From positions 124,001 through 188,000 of the forward strand of contig NZ_JAUYNT010000010.1 in NCBI RefSeq assembly GCF_030698175.1: DNA of 64,000 bases, in the 5' to 3' direction. Both the position numbers and the translations under genes were made by a program. The notes beneath the pieces are model-generated. The model did no database searches. It was not told the DNA's origin and saw only the letters and a program-made list of their open reading frames with translations. This document shows positions 58,189-64,000 of the stretch, piece after piece. The stretch is from Pseudomonas sp. Its GTDB lineage: Bacteria > Pseudomonadota > Gammaproteobacteria > Pseudomonadales > Pseudomonadaceae. Numbering within the stretch: the stretch's first letter is position 1; each line of letters begins with the position of its first letter.

Positions 58189-58842
58189 TCACTTGGCATC
58201 AGCTGGATAAGCAATCGTCTGGCTACGCAAGCCGCCAGATTGAGCGAAGGCCCGCGCCCTGCTCGGGGTTACCGCATAGCGCTCCAGCGCTTGCAACTGC
58301 GCACTGCTAGCCCCCGCTGCAGCCTCCAATTGGTCCTCGGTAACCCCGCGCACCCCGGTGGCGACACTGCTGGCCGGCTGCACTGCCGTACTGCCTTGCA
58401 GCAGCTCGGAAATATTGCCGCTCTTGGCCCCGGCCGACTTGTCGAAGCGCACCGTTAACAGCGCCAGCCAACCCTGTTGGCCGCTGGTGGTTTGCACCTG
58501 ATACCAGCCGCCTTGACGCTTAAGAATGCGTAACCGGGTGTCGGCGGCCAGCTCTTGCAAGCTCGCCGCGCCGTTACTGGCGCTGGCCCGCAAGGCCGTG
58601 GCCTCGACCGTAATGGCGCTGCCCATGTCGGCCAGCGCCAGCGCACTGCTCAGCCAGCAACTGATGAGTAGCGCAGTGGCGCACAACAACTTAACAGGCC
58701 ATTGAAAAACTACCTGCGTTGCCGATACGGCGTTAAAAACAGGCTCAAAATGCTCATTTACAGCACGTAAACTCCGCTTTTTCGCCTGTTTTTGCCTTGT
58801 CTCGGCTGCCTCGCCTACATTTTTCAACGGCCTGTTAACCAT
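58189..58842 (-). CDS. SH3-domain exported protein with repeat-encoded N-terminus
   Basis: The ATG at 58842 overlaps the stop of the CHASE2 cyclase gene (TAATG). Residues 3-50 are encoded by a 144-bp inserted repeat; without it the N-terminus reads MVKLLCATALLISCWLSSA, a textbook signal peptide. The rest has a bacterial SH3 (SH3_3) domain (about 80-150; VEATALRASASNGAASLQEL and GGWYQVQTTSGQQGWL). As written the signal helix lies at residues 51-70. The function is unknown; exported SH3 proteins often bind envelope peptides. Related cyclase-SH3-M48 neighbours suggest one operon. Confidence 0.8.
   Translation of the reverse strand: MVNRPLKNVGEAAETRQKQAKKRSLRAVNEHFEPVFNAVSATQVVFQWPVKLLCATALLISCWLSSALALADMGSAITVEATALRASASNGAASLQELAADTRLRILKRQGGWYQVQTTSGQQGWLALLTVRFDKSAGAKSGNISELLQGSTAVQPASSVATGVRGVTEDQLEAAAGASSAQLQALERYAVTPSRARAFAQSGGLRSQTIAYPADAK
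58693..58836. mobile_element. 144-bp MITE-like element, copy 2 (SH3 gene start)
   Basis: Terminal inverted repeats AACAGGCCATTGAAAAA / TTTTTCAACGGCCTGTT. TTAA is present at both outer ends (TTAACAGG ... CCTGTTAA), consistent with a TTAA target duplication. Exactly the length of copy 1 (144 bp) and homologous to it. Nested stems are AAAAACAGGC / GCCTGTTTTT (58735-58744 and 58784-58793), GCCGA / TCGGC (58721, 58802) and TTTAC / GTAAA (58757, 58767). Confidence 0.88.
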
Positions 58843-60686
58843 TAGTTTTTCCTCCGTGGTTCAAATAAAGTCACCGCCTCAGCGCGGCCCTTGACCTGAA
58901 AATCGCCATGGGCAATGAACGCAAAACGCTCGCCGCAGGCCTGCCTGGTGGCTGCCGACACCAGCAAACGGGCGCGCCCTTTGGTCAGCCCTTCGATGCG
59001 ACTGGCAAGATTTACCGTGTCGCCAATGGCAGTGTAGTCATAGCGCTGACTGGCGCCGACCATGCCGACGACCGCACGACCGGTGTGCAGGCCGATGCCG
59101 ATATCAAAATCGGGATGATTGAATTCGAGCCGGTAGCGTTCGAGGTTTTCCAGCATCTCCAGCGCCGCATTGACCGCGTCCACCGCCTGGTTGAGGTTGT
59201 CCTGAGGCGCGCCCCAGAAAGCCATGATGGCGTCACCGATAAACTTATCCAGGGTCGCATGGTGCTTGAACAGCACACCGACCTGACCGGCAAAGTAGTT
59301 TTCCAAAATCTGCATCACCTCCTGGGCGCTGTGACGCTCAGACAGCGTGGTGAAGTTGCGGATATCGGAAAACAACACCGTCAACTGGCACTCACGACTG
59401 GCCAGCAGCGCCTGCGGGTCTTCGCGCGCGACTAACTGCGCCACCACCTGAGGGTCGAGAAAGCGGCTGAACAAGCTGATGGTGCTGCTCAATTGCTGAC
59501 GCCGGCGCTGGTAGGCCAATACCAGCGCCAAGGCCAGTAACAGCCACACACTCAGCAGCGCCGGCAGCACCGCCAGCAACAAGCCCTGGCGCGCCAGCAG
59601 ATAGGCGGCGCCACACAGACCCAGGCTCAGTCCGAGGGTCAGCAGGCTCGCCGCCAACAGTCGCTCGCGCAGCAGCAGCCATTGCAGCACTAACAATAAT
59701 GCCAGCCCCAGCACGCTGATCAGCCAAGCCGGGGCCAGCTGCAACTGTTCGCCATTGAGCAGGTTGTCGATGGCGGTGGCGAGGATAAATACCGCCGGGT
59801 ACAGCTCATCCAACGGCGTGCGGCGCAGGTCATAGAGGCCGGCGGCGGTAGTGCCAATCACCACCAACTTACCCTTGAAGTAATCCGCCGGCAGCCGTCC
59901 CGCTTCGCCCCGCGCCTGGGCCAGCGCCTCGGCGAAAGGGATGCGCACGTAGGCCAGCCGCTCGGCGCTCTGCCAGTCGAGCATAAAGCTATCCGCCGCC
60001 GGCAGCTGCACGCCCAAATCTTGCGCCAAGCGCGCCGGCAGCGACGGCATGCGCCAGTCACCCAGACGCCGGTAGAGGTCATAACGGCGACCGACGCCAT
60101 CACTATCGGCAGTGAAATTGATGGTGCCGGTCTTCCAGCTACGCACCGGCACGGCCTGGGGCAACAGCAGCAAACCGCGCTGCTCGGGATCGGCGCCCGC
60201 CGGCGCCTGCAGTCCGCTTTGGCTTGGATAACTGCGCAGCAAGGGCGCGCGCCCTGGATCAACCGGCTGCTGCTCGAGGACGGCCAGATAGACGCGCTCG
60301 GTGCCAGCCAATACCTCGGCAAAATAGGCGTCGGCATCCGGGCGAAAGCGGTCGGCCTCGCTGAATAAAATATCGAAAACCACCGCCTGCGCCTGTTGCG
60401 CCAGCAGATGCTCCAGCAACTCGGCATGCAGTGAACGCGGCCATGGCCATTTACCGGCCTCGCCGGCCAGTGCCTGCAAGCTGGCATCATCGATATCAAT
60501 CACCACCAGGCGCGGATCAGGCGTTTGCCCGGCCGCGCGCTGGGCAATTAACCAATCGCTGAAACTGTTGCTCCACAACTGCGTTGGCGTCCACACCTGC
60601 CACCAGGGCAACAGCAACGTCACCGCCACAAATGCCAGCCAAAGCGCCACGCGCATACGCCGGGATGAGTGCTGCAAGACGTGCAT
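58842..60686 (-). CDS. CHASE2-domain adenylate cyclase
   Basis: A 614-residue membrane protein: N-terminal membrane helix (ALWLAFVAVTLLLPWW), a large CHASE2 sensor domain outside the membrane (about 40-310; VVIDIDDASLQALA, VVFDILFSEADRF), three more membrane helices (about 315-395), then a class III nucleotidyl cyclase domain (about 425-600). Metal aspartates are in LFSDIRNFTTLS and KFIGDAIMAFWG; DYTAIGDTVNLASRIEG holds residues typical of adenylate rather than guanylate cyclases. AAGGAGG precedes the ATG at 60686. First gene of an apparent cyclase-SH3-M48 operon. Confidence 0.93.
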   Translation of the reverse strand: MHVLQHSSRRMRVALWLAFVAVTLLLPWWQVWTPTQLWSNSFSDWLIAQRAAGQTPDPRLVVIDIDDASLQALAGEAGKWPWPRSLHAELLEHLLAQQAQAVVFDILFSEADRFRPDADAYFAEVLAGTERVYLAVLEQQPVDPGRAPLLRSYPSQSGLQAPAGADPEQRGLLLLPQAVPVRSWKTGTINFTADSDGVGRRYDLYRRLGDWRMPSLPARLAQDLGVQLPAADSFMLDWQSAERLAYVRIPFAEALAQARGEAGRLPADYFKGKLVVIGTTAAGLYDLRRTPLDELYPAVFILATAIDNLLNGEQLQLAPAWLISVLGLALLLVLQWLLLRERLLAASLLTLGLSLGLCGAAYLLARQGLLLAVLPALLSVWLLLALALVLAYQRRRQQLSSTISLFSRFLDPQVVAQLVAREDPQALLASRECQLTVLFSDIRNFTTLSERHSAQEVMQILENYFAGQVGVLFKHHATLDKFIGDAIMAFWGAPQDNLNQAVDAVNAALEMLENLERYRLEFNHPDFDIGIGLHTGRAVVGMVGASQRYDYTAIGDTVNLASRIEGLTKGRARLLVSAATRQACGERFAFIAHGDFQVKGRAEAVTLFEPRRKN

Positions 60687-60789
60687 TAACGCCTCCTTGG
60701 GAAGCTGCACCACGGTGGCGGAACCATGACCGCGAACGGCTGGCCGTTAAATTTGGCCATGTACCCGTGATGGGGCGAAGTGCGATTTT

Positions 60790-60972
60790 GTAGGGTGGGT
60801 TAGCGGCGCCACGCAGACTCAAAAACTCTGCTCGCAGGCAGTGCGCCGCGTAACCCACCAAACAGTTTCAAACGCCTGCAGAGTTGGGGACCATAGACTC
60901 GATGTTGGGTTACGCGGCGGCTTGAACCGTTTCGCTGCTCAAACCACGCCAACCGCCGCTAACCCAACCTAC
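60790..60972. repeat. Nested REP cluster, GTAGGGTGGG class
   Basis: Four related arms: GTAGGGTGGGTTAGCGGC (from 60790), a reversed arm CGCGTAACCCACC (near 60847-60859), TGTTGGGTTACGCGGCGG (from 60903) and CCGCCGCTAACCCAACCTAC (ending 60972). They can pair as two adjacent hairpins or one long stem. They occupy most of the 360-bp gap between the cyclase and GGDEF-EAL genes, which otherwise shows no feature beyond the cyclase ribosome site. Confidence 0.85.
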
Positions 60973-61045
60973 AAATGCACAACCCCGGACAGCCTGCAAG
61001 TTTGCCAGTATCAATACGTAACGCAGACACAGCCTTGAATCTAGC

Positions 61046-63001
61046 TCAAGGCTGCGCAGCGTCCAGGCTCTGCAGCAACGCCTCGAATTCGGCTAACGGC
61101 AGCGGGCGGCTAAACAGATACCCCTGAAACACCCGGCAGTCATAATCGAGCAGCAAGCTGCGCTGCGCCTCGGTTTCGACGCCTTCGGCAATCACCTCGA
61201 GGCCGAGGTTATGGGCCATGCCGATGATGGTTTTAACAATCACCGCATCGCCGGGGTCGGTGACTATGTCGCGCACAAAGGACTGGTCAATCTTCAGTTG
61301 ATCGAGCGGCAAACGCTTGAGGTAAGACAGCGACGAGTAACCGGTGCCAAAATCGTCCATCGAGAAACGCACCCCCAAGGCCCTGAGCGCGTGCATCTTG
61401 GCGATCACTGCCTCGACGTTATCGAGCACCAGGCTCTCGGTCAGCTCCAGCTTAAGCTTGCTCGGATCGACCCCGCTGCTGTGCAGGGCGCTGCGCACCA
61501 AGTCAACAAAGTCGGCCTGGCGGAACTGCCGGGCACTGACATTCACCGACAATGGCAAGACGCTGGCCAGCGGATGAGTTTGCCAAGCTTTAAGTTGTCC
61601 ACAGGCGTGCTCGAGCACCCACTGGCCGATGGGCAAAATCAGCCCGTTGTCTTCGGCAAGCGGAATAAACTGCGCCGGCGAGACCATGCCGTGCTGCGGA
61701 TGCTGCCAACGCAGCAGGGTTTCGGCACCGACCATACAGCCCGCATGGTTGATTTGCGCCTGGTAATACAACTGCAATTGCCCCTGGGGCAACGCCGCGC
61801 GTAACTCACCCGCAAGCTGGGTACGCGCCTCCAGCGCGGCTTGCATCTCTGGGTCGAAAAATACCAAGGCGTTGCGCCCACTATTCTTGGCCGAATACAT
61901 GGCGGCATCGGCGCACTTAAGTAACTCACCGACATCCTGCAGCTTGCCACTAAACAAGCTGACGCCAATGCTGGCGGTGCAGTGATACTCATAACCGTCG
62001 AGCAAATACGCCTGACTGAGACAACGCAGCACCTGCTCGCCAACCACCGCCACCTGGGCGACGGCACTCACGCCATCTTTGGCCAAGCCTTGCAGCATCA
62101 ACACGAACTCATCACCACCCAGGCGCGCCACGCTGTCTTCACCGCGCACCGCGGCGCGCAAACGCTGCGCCACCTCCTGCAACAGCAGGTCGCCGGCAAC
62201 ATGCCCCTTGGAGTCATTGAGCACCTTGAAGTTATCCAAATCGATAAACAGCAAGGCGCCGTGTGCGCCATGCCGGGCACTGGCCTCCAGCGCATGCTGC
62301 AGACGATCGAGCAGCAAGCGGCGGTTCGGCAGCCCGGTGAGCGCATCGAAGAAGGCCAGGTGTTCAATCTCGGCTTCGGCCCGCTTGCGCTCGGTAATAT
62401 CGCGCGACAGCACAATGAAACGCAGGCCTTCGCCCTCAAGCGTATTTTTGCGCGCCACCGACAACTCAAACCAACAGTCACCCTGCTTGAGTGGCAGGCA
62501 CAATTGCGCACCCTGTGAAGAGCCGTGCTCGGCTGCCGCGGCCAGCGCATCCATCACTACCTGTGCGGCTGGTGCTGGCATCATCTCATGGACGGTATGC
62601 CCGATTAACTGCTCCGGCGGCGCCACCAAGAGATCGAGGCGCCGGAGGCGATAATCCCAATAGCGCCCGGCGGCATCCAGCTCAAACATCAAATCGGGAA
62701 TAGCCTCCAGGGTGGCGGCCAGATGATCGCGCGACCGCTCAGCCAGTTGATTGGCGACGGTCAGCGCCGCCAGAGCGGAATTTAATTCCCGGGTTCTGAT
62801 CGCCACGCGCCGGCGCAACATGCGGTTCCAGATCACCAGCAACAGCGCCAACACTACCAGCGCGGCCAGCCCATAGACCGCATTGCGCACCCGCAACGCC
62901 GCGCTGTCGGTATTCGGCACAGTGCTGCCCAGCCACTTTTGCTCAATGGCCTGCAGTTCGGCCGCCGGAATCTGCGCAAAGCCCTGCTCAACCAGGCTCA
63001 A
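61046..63001 (-). CDS. PAS-GGDEF-EAL part of a frameshifted signalling gene
   Basis: 651 residues from a TTG at 63001. The first ~30 residues complete the solute-binding domain of the upstream fragment (SLVEQGFAQIPAAELQAIEQ), followed by a membrane helix (YGLAALVVLALLLVIW), a coiled coil, a PAS domain (about 95-215), GGDEF (motif RLGGDEFVLML, intact) and EAL (motif reads ETLL in VGAETLLRWQ; MDDFGTGYSSLSYL intact). It could synthesise or degrade cyclic-di-GMP. The start is artificial: a 10-bp duplication separated it from its sensor half, and no good ribosome site precedes it. Confidence 0.85.
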   Translation of the reverse strand: MSLVEQGFAQIPAAELQAIEQKWLGSTVPNTDSAALRVRNAVYGLAALVVLALLLVIWNRMLRRRVAIRTRELNSALAALTVANQLAERSRDHLAATLEAIPDLMFELDAAGRYWDYRLRRLDLLVAPPEQLIGHTVHEMMPAPAAQVVMDALAAAAEHGSSQGAQLCLPLKQGDCWFELSVARKNTLEGEGLRFIVLSRDITERKRAEAEIEHLAFFDALTGLPNRRLLLDRLQHALEASARHGAHGALLFIDLDNFKVLNDSKGHVAGDLLLQEVAQRLRAAVRGEDSVARLGGDEFVLMLQGLAKDGVSAVAQVAVVGEQVLRCLSQAYLLDGYEYHCTASIGVSLFSGKLQDVGELLKCADAAMYSAKNSGRNALVFFDPEMQAALEARTQLAGELRAALPQGQLQLYYQAQINHAGCMVGAETLLRWQHPQHGMVSPAQFIPLAEDNGLILPIGQWVLEHACGQLKAWQTHPLASVLPLSVNVSARQFRQADFVDLVRSALHSSGVDPSKLKLELTESLVLDNVEAVIAKMHALRALGVRFSMDDFGTGYSSLSYLKRLPLDQLKIDQSFVRDIVTDPGDAVIVKTIIGMAHNLGLEVIAEGVETEAQRSLLLDYDCRVFQGYLFSRPLPLAEFEALLQSLDAAQP

Positions 63002-63719
63002 CCAGGCTCAACAAGGCCTCATTGCCCTTGCGCACGGCCCGATGAAACTCCCCGACATACAGGGGTTCGGAAAAGCGAAACTGACTGGCCATGCCCAACT
63101 TGTTGCTGAAGTAGATCGCCGGCGGTTTGTCGATGCACAGAATCAGCGCCTCACCCTGGCTGGCGGCCAATACCATCGACTCATAGCTGGGATAACGCTT
63201 GAGGTGTTCAACCCCATGGGCTTGCAGGGTGTCGATGCAGGCATCGCCGTCTTTGACGCCAACGCTAAAGCCGCGCAAGGAGTCGGCATCGGTGATACCG
63301 CCAAGACTCTTATGAAAAAGAATCGGCACCTCGATGCTCGCGTACGGCGCCGAGAAGGCATAAATCAGCTTGCGCGGTTCGGTCTCAAAGATAGTGTCGA
63401 TGACATCGGCCTGGCCACTCTCCATCAACTGCTTGGCTTTGCCCCAATCCATCGCCTGCAAATTAACGGCAATCCCGGTATGCGCCGACCACAGCTCCCA
63501 ACTGTCCTTGAGAATGCCCTGCACCTGGCCCTTGCCATCGCGAAAAACAAACGGTGGGTAATTGTCGTCCATCACCACAGTGATCGACGTCGGCCGCGCC
63601 ATTGCGGCGCTCGCACCCAGGCTAAGCAGCAGACTTGCCAGCATTAACGCGCCCAACAACAGGCACAGCAACGGGTGCCGATGCCGGTAACAGCTGAATT
63701 TACCAACGAGCGAGGGCAT
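62988..63719 (-). CDS. Solute-binding sensor part of a frameshifted signalling gene
   Basis: 243 residues: a signal/membrane segment (LLCLLLGALMLASLLLSLGA) and a family-3 solute-binding domain (SITVVMDDNYPPFVFRDG ... YVGEFHRAVRKGNEAL). The frame ends LSLVEPG and stop. Deleting one of two tandem copies of AGCCTGGTTG restores LSLVEQGFAQIPAAEL and joins it to the PAS-GGDEF-EAL frame, making one 887-residue receptor. The ATG at 63719 is likelier than a GTG at 63743. The truncated product would be a secreted binding domain missing its last helix. Confidence 0.85.
   Translation of the reverse strand: MPSLVGKFSCYRHRHPLLCLLLGALMLASLLLSLGASAAMARPTSITVVMDDNYPPFVFRDGKGQVQGILKDSWELWSAHTGIAVNLQAMDWGKAKQLMESGQADVIDTIFETEPRKLIYAFSAPYASIEVPILFHKSLGGITDADSLRGFSVGVKDGDACIDTLQAHGVEHLKRYPSYESMVLAASQGEALILCIDKPPAIYFSNKLGMASQFRFSEPLYVGEFHRAVRKGNEALLSLVEPG
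62991..63010. repeat. 10-bp tandem duplication causing a frameshift
   Basis: ACCAGGCTCA occurs twice in direct succession (62991-63000 and 63001-63010). The extra 10 bp shifts the frame by one base between the sensor and the PAS-GGDEF-EAL parts. Confidence 0.95.
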
Positions 63720-64000
63720 TACTTTTATCCATCCATACCGCACAGGTTGCTGAGCCTACAGCACGTAGCAACACCTGAGCCAACCTAAAGCCAAGCGCCC
63801 TCAGTGAATCTGGTTTAGCGCGTTCAGTCGTCACGTTTGCGCCTGCAATCTGCCTAACCACCCCGGCATTTTGTCTTGGCGCGACAGCCAGCTTTGACGA
63901 TGCGACAAACCGCCACACGGCCAGCACTTAGCGCTGCTAGCCGCTTGGCGGGTCAAGAACCGCTATGCTAGTTTGACGCCGCGCAAGGATGCTCATCAAG

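Noticed and set aside
63700..63927. 75-codon minus-strand frame at the window end
   Set aside because: Overlaps the upstream region of the solute-binding fragment in another frame; no supporting motif. The last ~280 bp (63720-64000) shows no gene or clear promoter.

Overview
The window looks like chromosomal DNA of a Pseudomonas-type gammaproteobacterium. The order typA-thiI-glnA-(DUF4124 pair)-ntrB-ntrC ... trmL-secB-grxC-rhodanese-gpmI-envC-ctpA ... hisF-hisA-hisH-hisB ... asmA-mutY-yggX is the one I recall for the P. aeruginosa PA5117-PA5148 region. Most genes are high-GC core genes. Repeats of the pseudomonad REP type (for example GTAGGAGCGG and GTAGGATGGG with inverted partners) fill many intergenic gaps.

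Layout. 1-8.7 kb: a sensor protein cut by the window edge, a DUF3999/DUF2339 membrane pair, a YkgJ-like cysteine-cluster protein and a CptA-type phosphoethanolamine transferase. 8.9-18.7 kb: typA, thiI, then the nitrogen block: glnA behind a sigma-54 promoter with two inverted NtrC-like boxes, two DUF4124 proteins, ntrB, ntrC and a probable sigma-54-driven small RNA resembling NrsZ. 18.7-36.7 kb: a complete MSHA-type IV pilus operon on the minus strand, read mshI-I2-J-K-L-M-N-E-G-F-B-A-C-D-O-P-Q, with translational overlaps at most junctions. It sits between ntrC and trmL, where I recall no such locus in P. aeruginosa. Repeat elements have entered at least five of its gene junctions. 36.7-52.7 kb: housekeeping genes (trmL, secB, grxC, yibN-like rhodanese, gpmI, envC, ctpA, two paralogous solute-binding proteins, histidine genes, a PanZ-like GNAT, asmA-like, mutY, yggX). 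52.7-64 kb: tRNA-Phe, then more variable content: a secreted ice-binding protein with two near-identical DUF3494 domains, a GAF/HD-GYP protein, an M48 lipoprotein protease, an SH3 protein, a CHASE2 adenylate cyclase, and a solute-binding/GGDEF/EAL gene split by a 10-bp tandem duplication.

How it works together: the glnA-ntrBC part is the nitrogen-limitation response (NtrB phosphorylates NtrC, which activates sigma-54 promoters at glnA and probably at the small RNA). The MSHA operon builds a surface pilus for attachment. The right-hand end holds nucleotide second-messenger enzymes (cyclic-di-GMP turnover and cAMP synthesis) that commonly control attachment and motility. The ice-binding protein fits a cold or aquatic habitat.

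Most notable observations: (a) two 144-bp MITE-like repeats share covarying hairpin arms and both sit in frame directly after codon 2 of a secreted-protein gene; (b) a REP insertion at mshN/mshE duplicated the junction and left a 29-codon ORF that preserves both stop/start overlaps; (c) a 10-bp duplication splits a c-di-GMP signalling gene; (d) the NrsZ-like RNA gene.
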